DNA of 64,000 nt from Lachnoclostridium sp. An76 (lineage in GTDB: Bacteria > Bacillota > Clostridia > Lachnospirales > Lachnospiraceae). The stretch is taken from the NCBI RefSeq assembly GCF_002161355.1, contig NZ_NFHL01000003.1, forward strand, positions 186,001 to 250,000, written 5' to 3'. A program made the position numbers and the translations under genes. Below the pieces are notes generated by a model that searched no databases, was not told the DNA's origin, and saw only the letters and a list, made by a program, of their open reading frames with translations. Shown piece by piece: positions 29,002 to 38,549 of the stretch. The stretch's first letter is position 1, and each line of letters opens with the position of its first letter.

Positions 29002-30315
29002 TTACCAGTCGTCATCATTTCCTTCTTTTTCTGCTTCCGCCTCTTTGACCAGATTCAGCTTATCGACTCTCTTTGCAAACGGAAGGTACACGAAGAAGGA
29101 GATGATAAATATTACAAGCTGCAGCAGCGCCGTTCTCCATCCTCCGATCAGGAAGCCGGAGATGATCGGCGGGCAGGTCCACGGTACCTGTGTCGCGCCG
29201 TACAGCGGGCAGAGCCCTGTGTAGAGAGCAGCATACTGTAAGATACAGGAGATCACCGGCATGGCGATGAACGGAAATGCCAGCACCGGGTTCATCACGA
29301 TCGGGAGACCGAAGAGGATCGGCTCGTTGATGTTGAACAGCGCCGGAACGAGCTCCAGCCTTCCGAGTGTCTTCATCTGTTTTGACCTTGCCATGAAGAA
29401 CATGTAGATGACAAGTCCGATCGTAAGGCCTGCTCCTGTCACGTTGATGAACTGGTCGAAGAACTGCATGGTTACGATATGTCCGCCGTTTGCCACAGTC
29501 AGCTCGATCCCTTTGTCGATCAGCGCCTGGTTCTCAAGGCTGTTCGCCTGCAGGATACCGGTCATGATACCGCCCACGATGGTGGAGCCGTGTACACCGA
29601 AGAACCACAGGAACGGAGTCAGGAAGCACATCAGCAGCGCGCCGCCGATGGAATCTGTCATGCCCTGCAGAGGTGTCTGGATCACATTGTAGATCAGTTC
29701 CATGGCTGTCGTGTGGAATCCCATGGAGCAGATCCCATGTATGATCGTTGCGCCCACTACGATCACCGCGCCCGGGATCAGTGCGGAAAACGCGTTGGAC
29801 ACGCCTTCCGGGACGCCGGCCGGCATCTTGATCCGGATATCTTTTTTCAGGAACCAGCAGTATACGGATCCTACGATCAGGCCGACGATGATCGCGCCGA
29901 CCATGCCCTGTCCGGCTGTCCAGCTCTTATTGATGATGCCGCCCACAACGTCCCCGCTCTCTGTTGTGATGGATGCCGGCGTCATCATAATGAACACACC
30001 GAGGGCTACGATCGCACCGCTCAATGGCTCCTGTCCGTCAAGTTTGATATAGTTATATGAAATACCAAGCACGGCGATCATGGCGCTGATATTGAATGTC
30101 GCGCCGTTCGCCTGCTCAAGCACTGCCTTGATGCCTGTCTCTTCAAGCACGTCCACTACTGCCTGGACCGGGAAGTTGGTAATGATCAGGAATACCGAAC
30201 CCACGATCAGCAGCGGCATCGAGTAGACCATACCGTCTTTGATTGCCTGGATCCCCTTGAGATTGATAAATGCCATGATCTTGGGGATGATCTTTTCATT
30301 CATTAGTTTCTGCAT
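29002..30315 (-). CDS. celB: PTS cellobiose-type IIC permease
   Basis: A 437-residue membrane permease with about ten hydrophobic helices that carries the beta-glucoside inward as IIB phosphorylates it. Family blocks include the N-terminal PKIMAFINLKGIQAIKDG and the conserved NINEPILFGLPIVMNP substrate-site region (about 335-350). It lies between IIB and IIA in the operon. Sugar is probably cellobiose or another beta-glucoside, inferred from the partner GH1 enzyme. Chitobiose-type systems look similar, so substrate is not certain. Confidence 0.93.
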   Translation of the reverse strand: MQKLMNEKIIPKIMAFINLKGIQAIKDGMVYSMPLLIVGSVFLIITNFPVQAVVDVLEETGIKAVLEQANGATFNISAMIAVLGISYNYIKLDGQEPLSGAIVALGVFIMMTPASITTESGDVVGGIINKSWTAGQGMVGAIIVGLIVGSVYCWFLKKDIRIKMPAGVPEGVSNAFSALIPGAVIVVGATIIHGICSMGFHTTAMELIYNVIQTPLQGMTDSIGGALLMCFLTPFLWFFGVHGSTIVGGIMTGILQANSLENQALIDKGIELTVANGGHIVTMQFFDQFINVTGAGLTIGLVIYMFFMARSKQMKTLGRLELVPALFNINEPILFGLPIVMNPVLAFPFIAMPVISCILQYAALYTGLCPLYGATQVPWTCPPIISGFLIGGWRTALLQLVIFIISFFVYLPFAKRVDKLNLVKEAEAEKEGNDDDW

Positions 30316-30342
30316 ATCTCATTTCCTCTCTGATACTTTAAA

Positions 30343-30657
30343 TCATTCTTTTCCTGCCGCCAGTTTGAACGCAAACCGGAGCACGTTCATGCCGTTGCAC
30401 ATGCCGTAGTCCGCCATCGGGATCACGTCCACCGGAACCCCTGCCGCGCCACAGATCTCTTTTGATTTGGCGAGCTGATAGCCTACCTGCGGTCCGAGGA
30501 GCGCCACGTCCGCCTCACCGATCAGCCGCTCCATATCAAGGATCGGATAGGCTTTGATATCCACTTCTTTCCCCTTTTCTTTCGCCGCTTCCTCCATCTT
30601 CTTTACGAGCAGGCTCGTTGACATCCCGTTTGCGCAAAACAGTCTGATCCTCAACAT
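30343..30657 (-). CDS. celA: PTS lactose/cellobiose IIB component
   Basis: A 104-residue cytoplasmic phosphocarrier. The phospho-Cys is in the P-loop LFCANGMSTSLL (Cys8). An in-frame ATG at 30666 directly abuts the ribosome site AAGGAGG, so the ATG at 30657, 9 bases away, is chosen. Second gene of the operon, 22 bases after the GH1 gene. Confidence 0.93.
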   Translation of the reverse strand: MLRIRLFCANGMSTSLLVKKMEEAAKEKGKEVDIKAYPILDMERLIGEADVALLGPQVGYQLAKSKEICGAAGVPVDVIPMADYGMCNGMNVLRFAFKLAAGKE

Positions 30658-30679
30658 TGTTCTCATCCTCCTTAAATTT

Positions 30680-32140
<1,461 letters not shown>

Positions 32141-32154
32141 TTAGGTTTGGGTCC

Positions 32155-32170
32155 ACATGAGCGCTCATGT
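32155..32170. promoter_or_regulatory. Palindromic operator of the cellobiose operon
   Basis: A perfect 16-bp palindrome ACATGAGCGCTCATGT lies just downstream of the predicted transcription start of bglA. Likely bound by one of the adjacent RpiR regulators; this link is inferred. Confidence 0.6.
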
Positions 32171-32179
32171 ACTATGCAA

Positions 32180-32207
32180 ATCTTATCATAAATCCGCCTG
32201 TTTACAA
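32180..32207 (-). promoter_or_regulatory. bglA operon promoter
   Basis: On the minus strand, -35 TTGTAA (32202-32207) and -10 TAAGAT (32180-32185) have a 16-base spacer. Its start point falls next to the 16-bp palindrome. Confidence 0.5.
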
Positions 32208-32256
32208 TTATTTTTAGTTAATCTGACACATATTTGCCGGAATATCATTTGTTACA

Positions 32257-32318
32257 TAAAAAAAACAGGTTCTACGGCATGATATACACTGATCTGCTGC
32301 CGCATAGTCTGTTTTTTT
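32257..32318. terminator. Terminator after the RpiR genes
   Basis: AAAACAG / CTGTTTT ends plus an inner CTACGGCA / TGCCGCATAG match form an imperfect hairpin with A and T runs at both ends. It lies about 80 bases past the stop of the second RpiR gene. Confidence 0.55.
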
Positions 32319-32399
32319 ACCTTATTTTTCGCCTCTAATTTTTCGCCCCTTATTTTTCGCAGCATCCCGGGGCTGCAGGCTGTACTGCCTGGACTGCTG

Positions 32400-33143
32400 C
32401 TATTTTTCGGTTTTGGAACTCTGGATGGCTGCCGCCAGCCTTTCCAGGATATATACCGCCGGAATCTGGGATATCCTGCTTATGTGATCCAGTTCCCCGC
32501 AGATCTCCGGCATATAGCAGGCAAAGTTGATATCCGACATCTGCGCCGCCGGGCACTGGGCGGTGTTCGTTATGCTGATCACGGACGCGCCTGCCGCTTT
32601 GTACCGGTTGATCCGCTCAACCGTCTCGTCCGCTTCTCCCGACGCGGAGAGGACGAGGAGCACACTCCCTGAATCCAGCTTCGGACAGGACAGGCCCGAT
32701 CCGTTCTCCGCAGAGAATACCGCCTTCCCTGCGCTGCTCAGAAGATAAGCCCCGTACCTTGTGAGCATCCCGCTCTCCCCGTCTCCGCACAGGATGATGA
32801 GCCCCGCTTTCTCACAGATCCCGGCAGCAAGTTCCATATCCCTTAAGAACTTCCCGGCCTGCTCCGAGCTGCGGATAAACTGCGTCGCCGGGACAGCGTC
32901 ATAACTGCACGCTCTCTCCCGGTGTCCGAGTTCCTTCCTGATCCGGTATTTCAGTTCCGTATATCCTTCGCACCCGGCTTTTTCACACAGGCGCAGGACT
33001 GTCGTCGTCGAGACGCCCGCAGCGTCCGCGAGCTGGCGGATGTTCATCTTCGGGATCTCTTCCATATGTAAAGTAATGTAATTATAGACCTTAAATTCAC
33101 CCGGCTTCATCTGCCGGATCTGTTCAGGATCGAAAAGGGACAT
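32400..33143 (-). CDS. MurR/RpiR-family regulator (second of a tandem pair)
   Basis: A 247-residue sugar-phosphate-sensing transcription factor. An N-terminal winged helix (IRQLADAAGVSTTTVLRLCEKAGCEGYTELKYRIRK, shown here in part: GVSTTTVLRLCEKAG, about 44-58) is followed by a SIS domain (about 110-245; LILCGDGESGMLTRYGAYLL, VLSASGEADETVERI). It lies 23 bases after a paralogue and directly upstream of the cellobiose operon, which it probably controls. The signal is unknown. Confidence 0.88.
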   Translation of the reverse strand: MSLFDPEQIRQMKPGEFKVYNYITLHMEEIPKMNIRQLADAAGVSTTTVLRLCEKAGCEGYTELKYRIRKELGHRERACSYDAVPATQFIRSSEQAGKFLRDMELAAGICEKAGLIILCGDGESGMLTRYGAYLLSSAGKAVFSAENGSGLSCPKLDSGSVLLVLSASGEADETVERINRYKAAGASVISITNTAQCPAAQMSDINFACYMPEICGELDHISRISQIPAVYILERLAAAIQSSKTEK

Positions 33144-33166
33144 GTTTCCTGCCTCCGTCTGACGAT

Positions 33167-33895
33167 TTACGGATTATCGCTGTTGTACAGTTTCTTAGCC
33201 AGGGTCTCGATGATATAGATCACCGGGATCTGGGTCGTCACATTCCGCTCATTGACGAGCGCCTCCGCCACATGATATGAGATATTGCAGTCCGCCATCC
33301 TTGCCAGGACCGAATTGGCATTGTTTGTGATGGAGATCAGCCTGCTGCCCCGCTCCTGAAGCTGCGACGCGATTGTAATGGTCTGGCTCGTCAGGCCGGA
33401 TTCCGACAGTGCGATCGTCACTGTGTTCTCCGCCAGATCCTGCAGGACCGGCAGCCACGGGTCATCGATAAACAGACTGAAACGCCCTACATTGGAAAAA
33501 TATCTCGCGCCGTATTTCCCAAGCATACCGGAAGAGCCCACCCCGATGAAGATCGTGCAGCGGGATTCTCTCAGATACTGGAATGCCTTCTCTATGCTCT
33601 CCTGAAAATCTTCAGACCGGACCTGGTTCACAAAGCTCTGGAGCTCCGCAGTGCCGTCGTCTTTCAGCGCGTCCCGCTTGCCCTCCAGATGTTCTCTGTA
33701 TTTGAGCTTGAACTCACTGTATCCGTCCGCCCCGCATTTCCGGCAGAAGCGCAGGATCGTAGCCGTGGAGACATGGGCCATGGCAGCCAGCTCCTTGATC
33801 GGCATCCTGCTGATCCGCCCCCGGTTCTTCACGATGCAGTCATAGACCGCAAGGTCAAGGTCTGTAAACGTATCCATCATCTCTTTTGTAAACAT
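33167..33895 (-). CDS. MurR/RpiR-family regulator (first of a tandem pair)
   Basis: A 242-residue HTH_6 plus SIS protein: an N-terminal helix-turn-helix (AHVSTATILRFCRKCGADGY, about 40-59) and a sugar-phosphate isomerase-like sensor (about 105-240; FIGVGSSGMLGKYGARYF, ALSESGLTSQTI). It is a diverged duplicate of the following gene and is likely co-transcribed with it. A short open frame with a strong ribosome site precedes it. GGGGGAT serves as its own ribosome site. Confidence 0.88.
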   Translation of the reverse strand: MFTKEMMDTFTDLDLAVYDCIVKNRGRISRMPIKELAAMAHVSTATILRFCRKCGADGYSEFKLKYREHLEGKRDALKDDGTAELQSFVNQVRSEDFQESIEKAFQYLRESRCTIFIGVGSSGMLGKYGARYFSNVGRFSLFIDDPWLPVLQDLAENTVTIALSESGLTSQTITIASQLQERGSRLISITNNANSVLARMADCNISYHVAEALVNERNVTTQIPVIYIIETLAKKLYNSDNP

Positions 33896-33954
33896 CGCTC
33901 AATCCCCCTGTCAGAATTCCAGACTGTCTGTGTTTAACATCTCCATTGCCGGGT

Positions 33955-34005
33955 TCAGATGACAGAGAGATCCGTTATATGAAAAGGCGGCTGATAAACT
34001 GACAT
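33955..34005 (-). CDS. Possible 16-codon leader peptide upstream of the RpiR pair
   Basis: GCAGGAGG lies 6 bases before an ATG that opens MSVYQPPFHITDLSVI and stops. The ribosome site is the strongest in this stretch, and the ORF ends about 60 bases before the first RpiR gene. It may be a regulatory leader ORF. No repeated codon run or attenuator structure was seen, so this stays tentative. Confidence 0.35.
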   Translation of the reverse strand: MSVYQPPFHITDLSVI

Positions 34006-34030
34006 GCTTGATCCTCCTGCTCGAGACTTA

Positions 34031-34066
34031 CTTATTATCTTGCTTATTATCTTGGTGTTTATAGCA
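34031..34066 (-). promoter_or_regulatory. RpiR promoter region with 12-bp tandem repeat
   Basis: An extended -10 (TGCTATAAA on the minus strand, 34058-34066) is followed by two tandem copies of CTTATTATCTTG (34031-34054, plus strand) in the leader. No good -35 is seen. Confidence 0.45.
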
Positions 34067-34096
34067 TACCACAAATATTTATGAAAAGAAAGGCGA

Positions 34097-35497
34097 CTAA
34101 CTCATCGAATACATCTCCTCCAACGTGACAAGCCGCACCTCGCCACGCTGCCCGGCGTTTTCCAGCCCTTCCGTAAATCCGGCCTTTGAAAAAATATAAT
34201 AATGATACCTGCTTCCCTTCCCAAATACAGCAGCATATGATCTGAGCCGTTCCAGTTCATCAAGCCCGGTCTTTTCTTTTTTATACTTGCAGGAACCTAT
34301 GATATATTCACTGCCCTCTGCCGGACATCCTATTATATCGATCTGTACCTGTCTTCTTGTCTTCCTGTCTGTGCCCCACCACTGACCGAGATCACACATA
34401 GCTATCGGGAGATCCTCTGCATAGTAAAGCAGATACTGCCGACACATATTCTCAAAAGTCAGTCCCATATAATCAGCCAAATGCGCCTTTACAGCGCGGT
34501 CATATGTTTCACCGATACGCCCGGACGCCACAGCAATGATATTTTTCGGCACGAAGCGGTACCAGAAACGGAAAAACTGATCCGCAAGAAGATAAATCGT
34601 TTTCTTTCCCGGTCTTTCTGTAACAGGGGTTTCTTTCTTAATGATTCCCAGTTCCATGAGCGTATGGATATATTTTGAACAAGGACCGGTCTCTGTTCCC
34701 GTCTTCGTAGCAATCTCATTCATTCGGGAGGCGCCTTCTGCAATCGCCCGGATGACAGCATTATAAACAGCCGGTTCTCTCAGTTCCTGCTTCAGCAGAT
34801 TCTCCGGCTCCTCAAACAGATATCCCGACCGGTCAAACAGATTTTCCAGCAAAGCGTCATCCACCGATCCGCGCACACCCAGCTTATTGATATAATGAGG
34901 AACTCCGCCTGTGATCCCGTAGATCAGTGCGTTATCTTCTTCGGAAAGTTCCGGATGAAAAACAGCGGTTTCCCTGTAATTCAGCGGCTCAATCTTAAAC
35001 TGCCCGGTTCTCCTGCCATACAGAGGACTTTCATGGCCGAGCACCTGATTTTCCATAAAGCTCATAGACGACCCGCAGAGGATCAGATACAGTTTCGTAT
35101 GGACCCAGCGGTGATCTATCAAATGTTGGAGAATGGATGAAACAGCTGATTTTGCTTTCGCCAGATATGGATATTCATCGATCACAAACACAAGTCGTTC
35201 CTCTGATGCGATCCTGCCGATCTCATTGAACGCATCCTCATACGTATCGAATCGAGCTCCCATATCCGATCCCGGATACTTATACGCAAAGACCGCGCGG
35301 GATAATGTCTCAAGATTTTCCTGTTCTGTCGAATCCAGCGCAGAAAACAGGATCGTTGGTTTCCCTTTACAGAATTCATTGATCAGTGCAGTTTTTCCAA
35401 CGCGCCGCCTTCCATATATGACAATACACTCAAACTGACCATTGTCATAGCGCCTGTTCATCTTTTCCAATTCCGAATCACGACAATAAAACATCAT
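34097..35497 (-). CDS. AAA-type ATPase with DUF234 nuclease-like C-terminus
   Basis: A 466-residue protein of the archaeal-type ATPase family. An N-terminal AAA/NTPase domain has Walker A YGRRRVGKTALI (about 28-39) and Walker B VFVIDEYPYL (about 102-111). A winged helix follows (about 265-300), and then a C-terminal DUF234 domain (about 300-460) whose QVQIDIIG and GSCKYKK fit a PD-(D/E)XK nuclease core. Its cellular role is not established; such genes are common, mobile and sometimes defence-related in gut Firmicutes. Single gene; codon use is more AT-rich than the neighbours, which hints at recent transfer. Confidence 0.85.
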   Translation of the reverse strand: MMFYCRDSELEKMNRRYDNGQFECIVIYGRRRVGKTALINEFCKGKPTILFSALDSTEQENLETLSRAVFAYKYPGSDMGARFDTYEDAFNEIGRIASEERLVFVIDEYPYLAKAKSAVSSILQHLIDHRWVHTKLYLILCGSSMSFMENQVLGHESPLYGRRTGQFKIEPLNYRETAVFHPELSEEDNALIYGITGGVPHYINKLGVRGSVDDALLENLFDRSGYLFEEPENLLKQELREPAVYNAVIRAIAEGASRMNEIATKTGTETGPCSKYIHTLMELGIIKKETPVTERPGKKTIYLLADQFFRFWYRFVPKNIIAVASGRIGETYDRAVKAHLADYMGLTFENMCRQYLLYYAEDLPIAMCDLGQWWGTDRKTRRQVQIDIIGCPAEGSEYIIGSCKYKKEKTGLDELERLRSYAAVFGKGSRYHYYIFSKAGFTEGLENAGQRGEVRLVTLEEMYSMS

Positions 35498-35592
35498 CTC
35501 ATCTCCATTCTGTCAGGTTTTTGGATTTATTTAGTATCTCACAAGTTAGTATCTTACGATTATATTAATATCATTCATTAAAAAAGTCAACA

Positions 35593-35655
35593 TTGATTGG
35601 GGACGTAGTAAAATCCGATTTTACTACGTCCCCAATCAAGTTTCACCCTGTCCCT
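35593..35655 (+). repeat. Palindromic repeat, copy 2
   Basis: A perfect 23-bp palindrome with a 1-base centre (35593-35615 and 35617-35639) has the core GGGACGTAGTAAAATC, followed by CCCTGTCCC (35647-35655). It is an inverted copy of the element at 28606-28666. It ends 3 bases from the stop of the P-type ATPase gene. Confidence 0.9.
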
Positions 35656-35657
35656 TT

Positions 35658-37541
35658 TCACAATTTTTTCACAAACAGCGCCCGGATCGCATTTAGTACC
35701 GCGATGATCATGACGCCCACATCCGCGAATATCGCCAGCCACATGTTGGCCACGCCCACTGCGCCGAGCACGAGGCAGATGAGTTTAACGCCGATGGCGA
35801 ACCAGATATTTTCATACACGATCCGGAGACATTTTCGCGAGATCCTGATCGCCTTGGCGATCTTCAGCGGATCGTCGTCCATGAGCACGATATCCGCCGC
35901 CTCAATAGCCGCATCCGAGCCCATGGCTCCCATGGCGATACCGATATCCGCCCTGGAGAGGACCGGCGCGTCGTTGATGCCGTCTCCCACGAAAGCCAGC
36001 TTTCCTCTGGCCGGTTTCTGCGCGAGCAGTTCTTCGACTTTGGCCACTTTGTCTGCCGGAAGCAGCTCGGCATGGACTTCGTCGATGCCAAGATCCGCCG
36101 CCACATGCTCTGCCACCTTCCGGGAATCACCGGTCAGCATGACAGTCTTCTCTACGCCTGAGCGCTTCAGCGCCCGGACTGCCTCTCTGGCATGAGGCTT
36201 CTCTATATCAGAGATCACTATATGTCCGGCGTATCTGCCGTCCACTGCCATGTGGATGATCGTTCCTGACTGATGGCAGTCGATCCATTTCACGCCCAGT
36301 CTGTCCATGAGCTTCGAGTTGCCCGCTGCCACTTCCACACCGTCCACCTTCGCAGTGACGCCGTTTCCGCTGATCTCCTGTATCTCTGTCACACGGCTGC
36401 GGTCGATCTCTTTCCCGTATGCGCGCTGGAGACTTTTGCTGATGGGATGGGAGGATGCGCTCTCTGCCAGCGCCGCATATTCCAGCAGCTCTTCTCTGTC
36501 CATCTGATTGTGGTGGACTGCATTGACTTCGAACACACCCTGCGTGAGTGTACCGGTCTTGTCAAATACGACATATTTCGTCTGCGACAGGATCTCCAGA
36601 TAGTTGGAGCCCTTCACAAGTACGCCTGCATTGCTTGCGCCGCCGATCCCCGCGAAGAAACTTAATGGGATACTGATGACCAGAGCGCATGGACAGCTTA
36701 TAACAAGAAAGGTAAGCGCCCGGTAGACCCATGTCTCCCACTGGGCGTCCAGCCCCATGCCGAACATCCGCACAAGCGGCGGCAGGAGCGCCAGGGCAAT
36801 GGCGCTGTACACGACGGCAGGCGTATATATCCTGGCAAATCTGGTGATAAATGCCTCTGACCTTGATTTTCTTGAGCTGGCGTTCTCTACCAGGTCCAGG
36901 ATCTTCGATACTGTCGAATCCCCGAATTCTTTCGTAGTCCTGATCTTAAGGACCCCAGTCATATTGATACATCCGCTGATCACCTCGTCGCCTTCTCCCG
37001 CCTCTCTCGGAAGGCTCTCCCCCGTGAGGGCGCTTGTGTTCAGCGCTGTGCTCCCTTCTATGATAATGCCGTCGATAGGCACTTTCTCCCCCGGCTGCAC
37101 TACGATCACAGAGCCGATCTCCACCTCGTCCGGGTCAACCTGCGTAAGCTTCCCGTCTGTCTCGATATTGGCGTAATCCGGACGGATATCCATAAGGTCG
37201 CTGATATTCCTGCGGCTCTTTCCGACCGCATAACTCTGGAACCACTCTCCCACCTGATAAAACAGCATGACCGCGATCGCCTCAGTGTAATCCCCGCTGT
37301 CTGTCAGCGCTATGACGATCGCCCCCACTGTGGCGACCGCCATGAGCAGGCTTTCATCAAACGGCTGCCGGTTTTTGATCCCTTTAAATGCCTTCAGCAG
37401 GATATCGTATCCTATGACCAGATAGGGCACTAGGTAGAGGATAAATCTTGCCATCCCCTCGACCGGCACAAAATGAAGCGCGATCATGAGCGCTGCCGCT
37501 ATGAGTATCCTCGCCAGCATTTTTTTCTGCTTCTTGCTCAT
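35658..37541 (-). CDS. Heavy-metal P-type ATPase (Zn/Cd/Co exporter type)
   Basis: A P1B ATPase that pumps metal out of the cell. 627 residues: membrane helices at the N-terminus, actuator TGES (about 173-176), transmembrane metal site CPC (283-285), phosphorylation site DKTGT (327-331) and hinge GDGINDAP near the C-terminus. Unlike many relatives it has no N-terminal HMA domain; a separate HMA protein is encoded just upstream. The CPC with a late Lys/Asp-type helix and the linked ArsR regulator favour Zn/Cd/Co over Cu. Metal identity is inferred. Confidence 0.92.
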   Translation of the reverse strand: MSKKQKKMLARILIAAALMIALHFVPVEGMARFILYLVPYLVIGYDILLKAFKGIKNRQPFDESLLMAVATVGAIVIALTDSGDYTEAIAVMLFYQVGEWFQSYAVGKSRRNISDLMDIRPDYANIETDGKLTQVDPDEVEIGSVIVVQPGEKVPIDGIIIEGSTALNTSALTGESLPREAGEGDEVISGCINMTGVLKIRTTKEFGDSTVSKILDLVENASSRKSRSEAFITRFARIYTPAVVYSAIALALLPPLVRMFGMGLDAQWETWVYRALTFLVISCPCALVISIPLSFFAGIGGASNAGVLVKGSNYLEILSQTKYVVFDKTGTLTQGVFEVNAVHHNQMDREELLEYAALAESASSHPISKSLQRAYGKEIDRSRVTEIQEISGNGVTAKVDGVEVAAGNSKLMDRLGVKWIDCHQSGTIIHMAVDGRYAGHIVISDIEKPHAREAVRALKRSGVEKTVMLTGDSRKVAEHVAADLGIDEVHAELLPADKVAKVEELLAQKPARGKLAFVGDGINDAPVLSRADIGIAMGAMGSDAAIEAADIVLMDDDPLKIAKAIRISRKCLRIVYENIWFAIGVKLICLVLGAVGVANMWLAIFADVGVMIIAVLNAIRALFVKKL

Positions 37542-37563
37542 ATCTTCTCCTCTTTTCTTTTAA

Positions 37564-37586
37564 ATAATTAAACAATCTTTTAATCA
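37564..37586. promoter_or_regulatory. Possible second ArsR operator upstream of the P-ATPase
   Basis: AATTAAACAATCTTTTAAT is a degenerate version of the palindrome at 37964-37985 (ATTAAACAATTATTTAAT). It lies about 20 bases upstream of the P-ATPase start. Confidence 0.3.
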
Positions 37587-37703
37587 TATCGTAACAGGAA
37601 GAGAGCCATTTACAGCCCTCTGTCCCTGATCCATTCATGCCATATTAAAGAAAGGCTTTTGCAGAATGTTTTTTGACAAGATCACCTTTTACAGGATAAT
37701 CTC

Positions 37704-37922
37704 TTACAGAAAGATCTCGCAGTCGTCTTCCACTCTCTTGCAGTTCTTCCGCACTTCCTGCATGACTGCTTTCGCGTCGTGCCCCTCCTCGAACTCCACG
37801 TTCATCTTCAGTGTCATAAAGTTTACTACTGCATCTTTCACGCCGGCTGTATTTTTCGCCGCCTGCTCCATCTTATTTGCACAGTTCGCGCAGTCCACAT
37901 CGATCTTATAAGTCTTTTTCAT
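37704..37922 (-). CDS. Heavy-metal-associated (HMA) domain protein
   Basis: A 72-residue ferredoxin-like metal chaperone. It keeps the metal-binding motif as DCANCANK (residues 9-16; CxxC), has a beta-alpha-beta-beta-alpha-beta length and pattern, and ends with DDCEIFL. It probably hands metal to the P-type ATPase encoded 162 bases downstream, acting as that pump's detached N-terminal domain. Divergent from arsR with a shared operator region between them. Confidence 0.92.
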   Translation of the reverse strand: MKKTYKIDVDCANCANKMEQAAKNTAGVKDAVVNFMTLKMNVEFEEGHDAKAVMQEVRKNCKRVEDDCEIFL

Positions 37923-37967
37923 ATCATCTCACTCCTTATGCTATCTCTGTATCATCCATTTCGATTA

Positions 37968-37985
37968 AACAATTATTTAATTGTT
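37968..37985. promoter_or_regulatory. ArsR-type operator
   Basis: An 18-bp palindrome, AACAATTATTTAATTGTT, lies between the divergent HMA and arsR genes and overlaps the arsR -35. It is typical of ArsR/SmtB-family sites. Confidence 0.7.
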
Positions 37986-38013
37986 GACTATAATGTAATC
38001 CAGACCGTATAAT
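37984..38013 (+). promoter_or_regulatory. arsR promoter
   Basis: -35 TTGACT (37984-37989) and -10 TATAAT (38008-38013) have an 18-base spacer. Confidence 0.7.
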
Positions 38014-38124
38014 AAGTCAATAGAAAGACTGCTCATTCTCCCGTTTGGGCGAAAAATATTTCCGATTGGAGCAATCAGTCTGAAACGGAACAGAAACAGT
38101 ACAAAATCATAAAGGAGGCTCCTG

Positions 38125-38496
38125 ATGGAACAAAAAGCACTGCCCCATGACCATGGGCATCATAACGAAGAAGAGATCATGAAGCACATGCCCGGCGAAG
38201 ATGAGATCGCCGGCGTATCAGAAGCGATGAAACAGCTCGGGGACCCGAGCCGGCTGCGCATCTTCTGGCTTTTGTGCCACTGCGAGGAATGCGTGCTCAA
38301 TATCGCTGCCATCGTCAATATGACCAGTCCCGCAGTCTCCCACCATCTCCGCCTTTTAAAAAGCAGCGGGCTCATCGTGAGCAGGCGGGAAGGGAAGGAA
38401 ATGTATTACCGTACCGCGGATACCGAGCTTGCGCAGGTGCTCCACCATACGATCGAAAAACTCGGGCGGATCACCTGCCCCGAACAGCACAGCTGA
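38125..38496 (+). CDS. ArsR/SmtB-family metal-sensing repressor
   Basis: A 123-residue winged-helix repressor that leaves DNA on binding metal. A His-rich N-terminus (LPHDHGHHNEEE, residues 6-17), HTH (NMTSPAVSHHLRLLKSSG) and a Cys cluster CHCEECV before the recognition helix suggest an alpha-3/N-type thiolate plus His metal site, as in CadC-like sensors. AGGAGG site before the ATG. Divergent from the HMA/P-ATPase genes, with the operator between. Confidence 0.9.
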   Translation: MEQKALPHDHGHHNEEEIMKHMPGEDEIAGVSEAMKQLGDPSRLRIFWLLCHCEECVLNIAAIVNMTSPAVSHHLRLLKSSGLIVSRREGKEMYYRTADTELAQVLHHTIEKLGRITCPEQHS

Positions 38497-38549
38497 CCTG
38501 CCTGACAGCAGTTTCCCTGCTGTCGGATCCTTATGAAACGGAGGTTTTT

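Noticed and set aside
38274-38549. Longer AraC reading frame starting inside arsR
   Set aside because: The extension overlaps arsR out of frame, and a strong CGGAGG site precedes the ATG at 38550.
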